This document shows, one piece after another, positions 25,634 through 35,273 of a DNA stretch of 64,000 nucleotides. This stretch comes from Galbula dea. Lineage: Eukaryota; Chordata; Aves; Piciformes; Galbulidae. Within the stretch, counting starts at the first letter, position 1; every line of letters begins with the position of its first letter. A program made the position numbers and the translations under genes. The stretch is from positions 807,598 through 871,597 of the forward strand of contig VWZX01009107.1 in the NCBI GenBank assembly GCA_013399015.1. The letters are read 5' to 3'. Below the pieces are notes generated by a model. It ran no database searches. It saw only the letters and a program-made list of their open reading frames with translations, and was not told where the DNA came from.

Positions 25634-28305
25634 TCAGAGATGCTTCTGGCAGGTTTAAAATTACATATACAAGATATGAAAGCATCTTTTACATCCTGGA
25701 AAGCTCTAGTCATTCTGGAGGCTACGCTGACCAGGGCTGACCTACTCAACAAAGGACAAAAAATGACTGTGATGCTCTGCTGGTGCATGGGAACTGCAGA
25801 ATCTGGTATGAACCTCCTGGAGAGTATTCTCTACCATGCCATCTCATCCTCTTTCTCCACATCTACCTCATCTATATCTCTCTTCAACATCTGCCCTGCC
25901 CCTTTTGTTCCTCTTTCAACAGCAGACTGTCAACAGGTGTATCCTGCGTGCAGAGAAAGTTCAGGTCCCAAATAGCTTCCTTCAGACCAAACCCAACAGC
26001 TGCTGGTTGTTTCCTTTCAACAGCAGACCAAAACCCACATTTCAATGTCAGCCAACTCTTATTTATTTCTGTAGTGTAAAATGAAATTTGAATCATTAAC
26101 TCCCACATTTACCCAGCCCTAGACCTCTCCCCTCAGGGACCTACATACACGATAAGCCCTCTCTGCATGGAGTCTTTCTGTGCACACTTGTTTGTAGCCA
26201 ATCCAGATTGTGTCACCTTTCTGTCTAGAGCATTGAACAAGAGCAACAGTGATCACCCTAGAAGTTAGGAAAAGAATCTTTGTCCATAAATAGATCAGAA
26301 AAAGTACCATTATGCTATACAGATGTCAGGATTTTAGCACTTACTGGTATCAGCCCATTTTAGCACTAACCTGGTAGCAAATGCCTGCTTATTTCCCACT
26401 GATCTCATAGCTGTTTAGCCACAGAAACAACACTCAGTAGAGCTAAAGAAAACCAGGGCTGAAATGTCTGAGCTGAGTCCCAACAAGCTGCATCATGACT
26501 GAATCCAGTGCAGCTTCAATAGCAGGAGGCTGAGGGCAAGACAGTGAAGAACCAAGTTCACTAGTGTCTCAGTCTTCTCAGCAAAGCTTCACAGCAGGAT
26601 GAAAATTAAACTGAGAGGTTTTATTTTGGATCAGTAGAAAGATTTGGGCTTTTGAACTAAAAGCCTGCTAGCACTGAATATGTCATCCCGGCTCACTGTG
26701 TGCATGGGATAGATGCATCAGTAGTAGGTTTTGTTAAAGTACTGCTACAGCTCATTCAATGTTTCTAAAGTAAAGTTAACAGTTTCTACTTTTCCAGAAG
26801 AAGCACTTTAAAATGCTCCCTCTTTAAAAATCTGCTCTCTTTGGCTCATGTTTCTTTGGAAAATTCTAGCTCAACATTGTTACCAAGAAATCTCAGATCC
26901 TCCTCTCCCTTGCCTCTCTCTCACACTGGTGGAGGTGGTGACTTGCATGTGGCCACTTTTAACATTGTGAAATTTCAGGACAAAGTTACTCTCTTTATTC
27001 ATGAACACTTCACCAAAACGCTTGCATTAAGAGTTGCCAACTAAACTAGTTTTGTTCCATCTGCTGTGACCATTTCCCAGCACTGTCTCTCTGATTCACC
27101 GGCATCCCTCCTCACCAAGCCCATCGGGAGGTCTGCAGATGGCAGGGCAGAGGCTGCAAGTAATGACAGGAGATGAAGCTCTGCAGACCTGAACAGGGGT
27201 TAAGGAAAATGTGGTGGGCAGTTAAAATGGGATGGATATGGCAGGGCTTGAATACTGCTTCTGAGCCTGGAAGGTGCATTTAACAGGACTGTAAAGTACT
27301 GCAGAACTGTACCTTGGGATAAATTATAGCTCACCCTCAGCATCACCCTTCTGTGGTACTTACTGCCATTATGTGCTGGCAGTTCAGTAGGCTACAGATC
27401 TACCAATACATATTTCACAGACACCTTTATTCATTTTTTATATTGATGGCTACAAAAATGGGGAGAAATCCAATGAAGCAAAGCTGCATATTTTCAGATT
27501 GCTGTAAGATGTCCTAGAATAATAACCAGTTTAAAACATAAGATAATTTAAAGCACCATATTTTGATATATAAGCTATTTATACTGTGATGTTTCTTCTG
27601 TCCAGAAACAAAGTCATATATATAAAATCAAACAACCAAAACTCCTGTCCATCTACTGTTCTTCATTACTAACAGAACAAGAGGTGGTCTGGGATACAGG
27701 CTGTTCCAGAGAACTGACTGGCCTGTAATGTTAAGCCCTAAATCCTGTAATCAGGTTCAGTAGTACAGCCCTGCACCTGCAAAGAGCCTCACTGGTCTGT
27801 TAGCAGCAACTCAGGGAGTACCAGATCCTCCTGAAGGGTCTAAAGATTTAACTAAACTGAAAAAAAAATTTGGTTTCAAAAGGAGAGTTCATTCTTTCCT
27901 TGTAGGTGGAAAATACAAAACAAGACACAGGAAAATTCATACATGAGGCTTCTGATTTCACTAAAGTCAGTGAAGTCATTCCAAATTAATAATGACATAA
28001 AAGCAATCTGAACTTGGTCTTTGAGGTTATATTCTATTAGTTTGCTAATACCATATAAATGCTATACTTGAGAGGTGTCCTGCAGTCAACCTGGCCCCTC
28101 CTTTTTAAAAGAAAGTTCTGCTTAGAACCCACTGGTACAGTTTGGGCCATTATTTTACAACTTATTTTTAAATCAAGACTGATTTTAGAAGCCATATTTA
28201 TATCTACGGACAACCTCAAGCAAAAGAATGAAAAGTGGTGAAAAGAAATTTGTTTTCAAGTTGCCAATCAAGAAATAGTTCCAGTTAAAGAGCTATGCAG
28301 GAAAT

Positions 28306-28326
28306 ACACACACACACACACACACA
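28306..28326. repeat. (CA)n microsatellite
   Basis: About ten uninterrupted CA units in NOL4 intron 1. Confidence 0.95.
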
Positions 28327-28989
28327 AAATCCACCACAAAAATCATGTCTAGGGTTAGACAAGATATTATACTAGAAACAATAGTTACACACCTCCTTAC
28401 AGAGTGTGAGTACCATACATTACAAGTCAATACTATCAGCCATTTGGTGTATTTGCTGGCCTAACACATTTATACAGTGTCTGGGATAGGCATAATTAAA
28501 GTGCAGCCTGGGCTTAATGAAAGAAAACCTACAGTGCTAACAGTAGCAACTTGAAAAGTTGCAAAAGTAAGATACTCACTGGGTTGCACATAGGAATATC
28601 TTACAGTGTGTTGTCCCACTCTGGACCTAAAATGGCTGTTTTGCAGGGGATGTTGTTGCCTGGTGACCAAAAGTGCATCTCCTAGGCCACAGAGGGATGT
28701 GAACATTCAGAAATTGATTTGTTCCTGTTGCTCTTGAGGAGACCATACCCATAAAAGAGATTACATCAACACATAATCATCTATGCATGCTCCTTGCTGG
28801 CATGCTTAAACTTGATATTGAAGACAAGCCTGTGATTTTGAGCTTCTTACCAACCAGACAAGGGAAAACCAGAATAATACCTCATGTGCTACTGCCCACA
28901 GAATATCAAAGTACACCAAGACTCAGCTACTGTGAGACTGCAAGACACCCCTGCTTCAATTAAGTCTGTGTTGTACATCTAGCCTGTTC

Positions 28990-29350
28990 CGGTGCAACCT
29001 CCCAGTTGCTATCAGGCTCTCTTTCTTTCATTAGAATCAAGTAGTTAATTAGCCCCAGCCTGTCCTCTCTCCTTCTCTCTTTCCCTTTAACGCAGCAGTA
29101 ATGATGTCTAATTACCAGCAGCAGTGGATTACAGCACCATCAGGAGCAAATCTCTCTGGCTGACAGCAAAGCTGAGCAGCAAATCTTAAAGCTTCCAGGA
29201 GAGAATAATTCCTAATGAAGTATTTGAATATTTGCTTATTTTTGACCAGCTTGTGACTGTACAGTCCAACTTGTAATTTCATCCATCCTGCTACTGCAGA
29301 GGGAGTGCTCATGCTGCCAGCAGTGATTAATTTTAAATTGAAATTACTTT
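28990..29350. promoter_or_regulatory. Candidate conserved noncoding block with homeodomain-type sites
   Basis: Repeat-free sequence with a cluster of TAATTA/TAATTAG cores (about 29045 and 29110), AATAATTCCTAATGAAG near 29204, GATTAATTTTAAATTGAAA near 29324, and GGATTA near 29126, separated by CAGCAG-rich linkers. The density of homeodomain cores is higher than in surrounding intron. It lies about 3.2 kb downstream of exon 1 in the NOL4 direction. Enhancer function is an inference. Confidence 0.3.
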
Positions 29351-29640
29351 CACCTATGGTGAGATCAAGTGATGGACATGAAGAAGGAGAGGATGAGGGA
29401 GAAATTCACAGTCTGGAGATCTGTTACTGTTTGTGGGTCTCTCAGAGGAGTGGATGAGCTCAAAAGTATGGGACAATGAATGAGAAAAAAAAAAAACAGC
29501 AGGGATGTTTCTAACTGGTCATAAATTAATAATCTCTAAATAGTCAGTAAGAGTTAAAGAAATGAGAGAATGGTCTTTTGAGGCTTACCAACAATTACTG
29601 TCTGATGCAAATCCCCCTGTAACTTGTCATTCCTGGCTGG

Positions 29641-29690
29641 GTGAAATCCTAGTCCTCTTGAAGTCAACAGGAGCTTTGCCACTGGCTTTT
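29641..29690 (+). repeat. Relic of the dispersed 'gaagtcaatggga' repeat class
   Basis: GTGAAATCCTAGTCCTCTTG, then AAGTCAACAGGAGCTTTGCC, corresponds to the arm of the old sauropsid palindromic repeat (tgaaatcctggccc…gaagtcaatgggag…tttgcca). Diverged and short. Confidence 0.45.
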
Positions 29691-30202
29691 CTGTGCCAGG
29701 GGCTGCATCCCTGTTCTGTCACAGGAGTTGTTTCTGAGCCTTTGGCACCTGGCAGGCACTGCTTCTGCCCTGGCAATAGCTCATACAAACCATTGCCACC
29801 CTATGGGTCTACTTAAATGCTCCTCTGCCTTTTGTGATGGATAGTGACACCAGATTCATGGCTTTAGGAGGTGGATGGTATTCACTTCTCAGAGCTGAAT
29901 GTTGTATGAGAGTGCTGGGTATCACCTTTTTTCAGTTATGCTAGACAACAGACTTATGTTTTCCTCCAGCAGGAGGAAATGTTACCCACATGCAAGACCT
30001 TTTCTGTAAGGGTTTATTTGTTAATGTAATGTACAGCTATTCAGGAATTGCTTACAGATAGGTCATGCTAACTTTCCTTTCTTGATTTTATTAGCAGGCA
30101 TCCTTATTTTATTAGGATGGATGCTTGATTGCTTAAGCTATCTAAAGATAATTACTTCTATATTGATATAAATGCATATAAAGGGACATAGACACATTCA
30201 CA

Positions 30203-30227
30203 ATTTGGGGGTATGTTTCCCCCAAAT
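30203..30227. repeat. Perfect 9-bp inverted repeat (hairpin)
   Basis: ATTTGGGGG at 30203-30211 pairs perfectly with CCCCCAAAT at 30219-30227 across a 7-base loop (TATGTTT). The flanking bases do not extend the stem. Confidence 0.85.
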
Positions 30228-31121
30228 GAACAAAGGTAAGACCAGCAAGGCACTCAACCTCTGACTGAAATCTCTGAAGGAAAGAAGAGAAAAGTGTTGA
30301 TTATTTGATCTGAAAATAAAACAGATGAGGGGATGGAAGTTGGGACTCCAGGCTGTCATGGCCTAGCAAAGGTAAGAGAAAATATTGACAAGCTCATCAT
30401 GACTAAGTCTTGTATTGCCCAGAACAGCAGTTAATTTTTAAATTCTATCACGTAAAATTAAGGTTAGCCTTTTTATTTAGTAGCATATTTAATGTAATTT
30501 TTAAAAACACTGAATTTTCTTACAGTTTTGAACTTGCAGTGAAAAGGACAGTCTTAGGAATGAACAATCTTGCCTTTTGGCTCTCCAAAATTATTATTAT
30601 TGAGCAGAAGAGATATTTTAAAATACCAACTTAATTGGAGACTTCTCCTTTAGACAACGTTCTCACTATAAATTGGATCCACAGTACACTCTGGGGTCAG
30701 TGATTAGCAAGTCAGTCTTCTAAGGGCAGAACAGCAATCTGTCAAATAACCTGAATCTGTAGGCACACCTAGAACACTTAGGTGAGTAAAGACCATGGAG
30801 AGAGAACAAACTCCATCCAGAGCTTCTCTTTCACTTTCAATCTTCATATTTGTCAGCTTCTTAAAATTAATTTCCCACCTCTGCCTCCTCACAGCCACGA
30901 CAGCGCTGATGAGAAGGGGGCAAATACACACCGGCCCCTGGGGATGCCCATGAAGGTTTATGACTTCAGTGAGGCATAGAGGCAGATTTCCCTGGCAGCC
31001 TACGTCACTACCCAGCCCAGAATACTTTCCAAGCAGCCTCTTTGCTGCGCCACCAGCAACCTTCCCGTTAGGCTAGAATAAGCTGCCAGTCCACAAAAAT
31101 TCCAAAAAAATAAATAAAATG

Positions 31122-31140
31122 AAAAAAAAAAAAAAAAAAA
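31122..31140. repeat. A homopolymer (19 A)
   Basis: Nineteen A in a row after AATAAATAAAATG, then a GAGAGAG run. A second run of 15 A lies at 31320-31334. Both are in the first 1.2 kb of intron 1. They are T runs in the NOL4 sense. Confidence 0.9.
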
Positions 31141-32226
31141 GAGAGAGAATATTGCTCATCCAAGCCAAATGCCCAGGCAGGAATATTTTTAATTGCCAGG
31201 TTTCCTTTCTCAGCTCTCCCTCCCCACCCGCCCCACGCACAGACAAAAGAAGCTTAGCTTGCGTGACCCTGAGCATCAGAAGTACGAATAATGATACATT
31301 AAGAGAGATCAATAGGGGGAAAAAAAAAAAAAAACAAAACGAAAAAACACCATACTTGCAGCCAACAGTCCCCATCTTCTCAAAGAGGAAAATGATGTGT
31401 CGCTCCTGCCACCGCTGAGCAGGGAGCAGAGCAGCTCTGCCACCGCCAGCCCCGCACCCAGCTCGGCACATCCCCTCCCGCACCCTGCCGGGGGATGCTG
31501 CCGCGCTGCCCTGGCACCGCATCATCACACTCAGCTTTAAGCCTCATGGCTGCGAGACTCGTGCGACCCCAGAACGAGGAGCAACAACAACAACAAAAAA
31601 ATATCCCCTCCCTTCGCTGATGCGGAACCCTCTTTCCCTTTGTTGAGCATCCTCTCTCCCCGCCGCCGGTACGATCGCAGCCGGCGCTCCCCAGCCCGCC
31701 CGGTACATTGGGTGCCGCTCGGCGGCTCCGGGGCTGCGGGCTAACAATAAAAAATAAAAATAATTAAGAAAGAGGGGAAAAAACGACTGATATCCCGGGG
31801 AACCCCCCTCCCCCCAGATCACTGTTGGGAGCCTCTCTTGGCTGTGCGCCCGGAAGGCTACTCCTGCCCGCTACCAACCGGGGCAGGGGTCTGCTGCCCG
31901 GGGACCGGCACAATGGCCGGAGCGGCGGCGACGGGACAATAGCCCACCCTAGAGCCACCACGGCGGACCCGGGGAGGGGGGGTGGGCACAGCCAAGAGAA
32001 CGACCCCGATCCGTCCGGGTTGTGCGGAGCGCACGATCGCTTTAAATAAAAGGACCCACAAAAGAGCTCGGCGGTGGATAATGTGACAGGCAAACGCAAC
32101 ATGGTGATGATGACTTGGGGGAAGAGGGAGGAAGGAGCCAAGTGTGGCTGCGGCTCCCCCTGTGCCTCTCGCTCCCGGAGCGGGCTGCAGCGGCCGACAT
32201 AGAACAAGGAAGACAATTCTCTACTA

Positions 32227-32228
32227 AC
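32227..32228 (-). other. NOL4: Splice donor of NOL4 exon 1
   Basis: On the minus strand the exon/intron junction is CCACG|GTTAGTAG. It falls exactly after the codon where the recognisable family sequence ends (…VPVKTT), and beyond it the frame encodes unrelated residues (VSRELSS…). The intron is phase 0. Confidence 0.88.
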
Positions 32229-32495
32229 CGTGGTTTTGACTGGCACGTACAGCACTTGCTTCCCTCCTCCAGCACCACCACTGACCTCGTCCGAGTTGCC
32301 GAGCTGGAAGCCTTTAGATTTGACCCAGAATTTGAATTTGGCATTATCCGTGGAGCTCGACTCGGAGCCGTTCAGGAGCTGGACGATCCGGTCGTATTTT
32401 TTACGGGTCACCGTCTTGGTTTTTCCTGAGTCCCCGTAAGTCCTGAGGCACCAGTCTTGAAACTGGCGGTACATGTCCCGGTCGCTGCTCTCCAT
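32229..32495 (-). CDS. NOL4: NOL4 first coding exon (N-terminal 89 residues)
   Basis: This exon encodes the N-terminus of nucleolar protein 4, a nuclear/nucleolar protein with mainly brain and testis expression in mammals and a poorly defined molecular role. The protein begins MESSDRDMYRQFQDWCLRTY, continues with a basic stretch (TVTRKKY, residues 28-34) and the segment NAKFKFWVKSKGFQLG (51-66), and ends VLYVPVKTT (81-89). I recognise this as the NOL4/NOL4L family N-terminus, closest to NOL4. The ATG at 32495 has A at -3 and G at +4, and an in-frame TAG lies nine bases upstream, which fixes the start. The frame runs on into shadow sequence, but after codon 89 the bases read ACG|GTTAGT, a good donor in phase 0, so coding stops at 32229. 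The full protein is about 640 residues, so roughly 14% is here. A Gly-rich patch (residues 73-78) is the part least like the human protein as I recall it. No second exon was recognised downstream. Confidence 0.95.
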
Positions 32496-32501
32496 AATCT
32501 C

Positions 32502-32522
32502 CTAGTACACACACGCACACAT
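32502..32522 (-). other. Short upstream ORF in the NOL4 leader
   Basis: In the minus-strand leader an ATG at 32522 is followed by five codons and TAG at 32504-32502, giving the peptide MCACVY. The uORF lies in the same frame as NOL4, and its stop is followed by only GAG ATT before the NOL4 ATG. It is embedded in the GT-rich tract. Whether the mature 5' UTR includes it depends on the transcription start, which cannot be read from sequence. Confidence 0.5.
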
Positions 32523-32612
32523 GCACACACCGGGACGCACCGGCACACACACACACACACACACACCCGACAGACAGACCGACCGACCGACAGGCACACA
32601 CGGACACACGCA
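32502..32612. repeat. GT/CA-rich simple-sequence tract in the NOL4 leader
   Basis: The tract consists of imperfect CA repeats (GT in the NOL4 sense), with a pure run of about 12 CA units at 32544-32567. It is followed by a GACA/GACC tetranucleotide patch at 32569-32593 and more CACACGG units. It begins seven bases upstream of the NOL4 ATG. Alternating purine-pyrimidine DNA like this is prone to Z-DNA formation and to length polymorphism. Confidence 0.9.
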
Positions 32613-32775
32613 GGGGTGCGGGGCCGGGGTGCGGGGCCGGGCCGCCCCGCCGCACTTTGCACCTGTTCACCCAGCGCTCATGAAAAATGCATCCACCTCC
32701 GAGCCGGAGCGAAGGAGGTCCCGGAGCAGGCAGATCCCAGCGGATTTGGGGGGTTTTGTGTGTTTGGTTTTGGCT

Positions 32776-32776
32776 N
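32776..32776. other. Single ambiguous base
   Basis: One N sits before a T homopolymer in the NOL4 upstream region. It is outside the coding exon. Confidence 0.95.
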
Positions 32777-34218
32777 TTTTTTCTCACAGGAGGCAAAACA
32801 GGTCTGGTGGAGGTTCCTCTTATCCTTCCACTGTACGTGATCAGTCTCTTTAATAATTGTGCAAGGCAGGACTATCCCACTGGCTTCAGCAGCGTCTTAC
32901 CCGGCAAGGGTGCGGGCAGATAAATAATTAAAATCCTATCCCCCGGCTTAGCGAAGAGAAAAGAAAATACTGACTCGGATCCTTCTTTTCCATACATCAG
33001 CTGCACCCGGATTCACTCTGGATAGTGCAGGTGAAGGGGAAAAAAAAGAGGGAAAAAAGCAAAAAAAGGAAAGAAGGGAAAAAAGCTCCCTCTCCTCCGC
33101 CCAGGGCTGCCTTCTCGAAGGGCTCTGGCTCTGTCCTGGCGAGCGGTGCCTCTCCCACAGCCGCCTCGCCGCGCAGGATGCAGGAAGCACTGAAGGGCAA
33201 ACTGGTCTCTTTGCTCCCCCTTTATTCCACGGCTGGGCGGCTTTGCTTTAGATATCCCCGCTCCGGGCATGAAGGTACTGGAAAGAAAGAAAGTTCTTAC
33301 CTGCTATTTTCTAAGACTAATACATCCGATCCGCGTTTTAAGTACCTATTCTTTTTAATTTAAAAAATAAAAATAATTTTAAAAAATCAACGGTCTGTGA
33401 GCATTTCACTTCCTCATATTCAGTCCCACTGAATTTACAGATGCCCTTTTAGGAAATTTCCTGTATTCATTTACTTAGCAATCCCAGCAGATGGAGAAGA
33501 AGGGAAAAAAAAATAAAAGAAAAAAGAAAACCACCAAACCAGATATATAGGAGCTAGGCTCGGATACCGGAGCAGAGGAGCGCGAGATCAGTCCCAGGAG
33601 GATGTTGGTAAAGGAAAGGAGGAGGCTCCCGGTTGCTCTGCCAGTGTAATGATGGTGTTCACACATGTAGGACTCCTCGGGTGCAGGGTATCCTTTGGTC
33701 TCTGGGCTAAACTGGCTACAAGGCATTCAAGTAAGTTTGCGTGCGGATGGTGAGCAAAACCCCTTATTTTTTTAAAGGGGGAAGAAAAAGGAGGAAAAAA
33801 GCAATCTTGATATTTTTTCTCCCCCCCTTTGCCACAGTTTCAATTCACGCCGGAGGTCTCCCCGCTCTCCCTCGCCGAGCCAAGCAGGACACCCCTCTCC
33901 ACGGGGGGACAGCAGCACCGCCGCGGCTCTTCCTCTCGCCTCCTCTCCGCGGCCGCGCCCGCCCGCGCCTCCGCCATCCAGCGCCCGGCTCCGCAGCCCC
34001 CGCCCTCAGCCGGCACCTCCGCCGCTGGGGCACGCGTCCCACCCGGGCCCGACTGCGGGTTGCGGGGCTCCGGGAGGCCGCGCGCTGCCGTGCCGCTCCG
34101 CTGCTCTGCGCTTCTCTCCCCACGCTGCGCCGCGCTCCGCGGAGGGCTAGCGGCGGCGGTGGCGGTGTCGCACCGGGCCGGGCCCAGCGCCGCTCCGCGC
34201 TCCCCCCCCCCCCCCCCC

Positions 34219-34373
34219 NNNNNNNNNNNNNNNNNNNNNNNNNNNNNNNNNNNNNNNNNNNNNNNNNNNNNNNNNNNNNNNNNNNNNNNNNNNNNNNNNN
34301 NNNNNNNNNNNNNNNNNNNNNNNNNNNNNNNNNNNNNNNNNNNNNNNNNNNNNNNNNNNNNNNNNNNNNNNNN
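34219..34373. other. Assembly gap (155 N) flanked by poly-C
   Basis: There are 155 consecutive N, entered from a run of 17 C at 34202-34218 and followed by very GC-rich sequence. This is a sequencing or assembly failure in the CpG island. The true length is unknown, and any frame crossing it is uninterpretable. Confidence 0.97.
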
Positions 34374-35197
34374 CGCACCGGCCGGCGGGGCTGCGGCGGG
34401 CCCGGGGGGGTAGGATGGTGGGGGGGTCCCTGCGGGGACACGTGGCCGCCGCCGCCAGGCCGGGCTGGGCTTTCCCGTGGAAACGGAGAGCGGAGCCCCG
34501 CTGCGGCTGCAGACTCCACCGCCGCCCGGCCCCCGCCCGGCCGCGCTCCCCCGGGGCACACCCCGCCAGCGCTCCCCGCATCTCCGGTCGCCTCCGGGAT
34601 CCTCCGCGCAACCTGGCTCTGGTGGGCGAGGCGACGCGGGAGGGCGGGGGCTGGGCCGGCCGGAGCGGCGGCACCGCAGCCCAGGCCGCGGCGGGGCAGC
34701 GCGCAATGCTTCACGGCGGCGGGCAGCCGCCTCCCGGTACCGTGGAAGTCGCGCGGCCGTGGAGGGGGAGGCCGAAATCCAAAGAAACCCAGGCCGGTGT
34801 CTGCAGTTGCGCTGACATGAAGGGGGTAGTGGGGTTCCCGTGCTTTAACTCGGTGTCCTCTGCAGAAATCCTGCCGGTGCCCGGGTTTTGCAGTCCCTCA
34901 AAGCCTGGAAGGAGCCGGTGCGAAGGCAGCTGTGGGGTTTTCTTGCCCAGGCTTGGGCAGTAATGAGCACCCTCCACCTTCACTAGCCTGCACCCCCCAG
35001 GAGATGGCTGCCAGGGGCTGCGGTGCCAGCAAACTGTTGACACCAAGCCTGTGCAATTATTCAAACGCAAAAAGGGAAGGTGCTTAGAGAGCCAGGAGAA
35101 GCCCTTCGCTAGACCACGTTGGTCCGTCAGGCCAGCCCTGAATATGGGCACCTCAGACTAGACTCCATCTCCCAGATGAGCAGACTTACACTGCCAT

Positions 35198-35273
35198 GCT
35201 CCGCTCTGCTCCGCTCCTCTCCTCTCCTCTCCTCTCCTCTCTTCTCTTCTCCTCTCCTCTTCTCTCCTCTCCC
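35198..35273. repeat. (CTCCT)n pentanucleotide / CT-rich tract
   Basis: A strand-asymmetric polypyrimidine tract begins with GCTCC variants, continues as near-perfect CTCCT units and degenerates into CTTCT units. It can adopt triplex (H-DNA) structure. It explains the Arg/Glu-rich open frame on the opposite strand. Confidence 0.93.

Larger units (their letters stand above)
18191..28989. other. Intron sequence downstream of the main promoter, mostly unique
   Basis: AT-rich intron with microsatellites, the 28-bp duplication and the candidate block at 19.5-19.9 kb. Short repeat relics may lie at 21361-21417 (…ttcagctctcagttacacc) and 27951-27990. No exon-like structure is convincing. Confidence 0.55.
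29351..31389. other. Intron sequence near exon 1
   Basis: Unique AT-rich sequence with one relic of the dispersed repeat (29641-29690) and a 9-bp hairpin (30203). A modest rise in CpG begins near 30.9 kb, including a TACGTCA half-CRE-like site at about 31001. Confidence 0.55.
1..32228 (-). other. NOL4: NOL4 intron 1 (5' portion, runs off the left edge)
   Basis: Everything from the GT donor at 32228/32227 to the left edge should be the first intron of NOL4. The next coding segment of the family, following VPVKTT, was not recognised in any minus-strand frame, so the intron appears to exceed 32 kb. It contains a second CpG island, one old CR1 fragment and several motif-dense blocks listed separately. 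The donor reads GTTAGTAG on the minus strand. Confidence 0.85.
31390..34770. promoter_or_regulatory. NOL4: CpG island spanning the NOL4 promoter, exon 1 and start of intron 1
   Basis: CpG-dense, GC-rich sequence begins near 31.4 kb in intron 1, continues through exon 1 and its leader to about 32.75 kb, and resumes at about 33.83-34.77 kb on both sides of an assembly gap. Between about 32.85 and 33.8 kb the sequence is mixed, with AG-rich and AT-rich stretches at 33025-33090, 33340-33390 and 33500-33530. No convincing minus-strand TATA box close to the start codon was seen. This is a typical TATA-less CpG-island promoter, and the transcription start probably lies between 32.6 and 34.7 kb. Confidence 0.75.

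Noticed and set aside
31764..32228. Continuation of the NOL4 frame past codon 89
   Set aside because: Family resemblance ends exactly at the GTTAGT donor. The following residues are unrelated and the sequence is intron read-through.
32401..32840. Long frames overlapping the NOL4 leader (His/Thr-rich or Val/Cys-rich)
   Set aside because: They are translations of the CA/GT repeat and cross the ambiguous base at 32776.
33741..34820. 359-codon plus-strand frame and overlapping long frames on both strands
   Set aside because: They cross 155 N and very GC-rich DNA where stop codons are rare. Composition is Arg/Pro/Ala/Gly-rich on all strands, with no recognisable domain.
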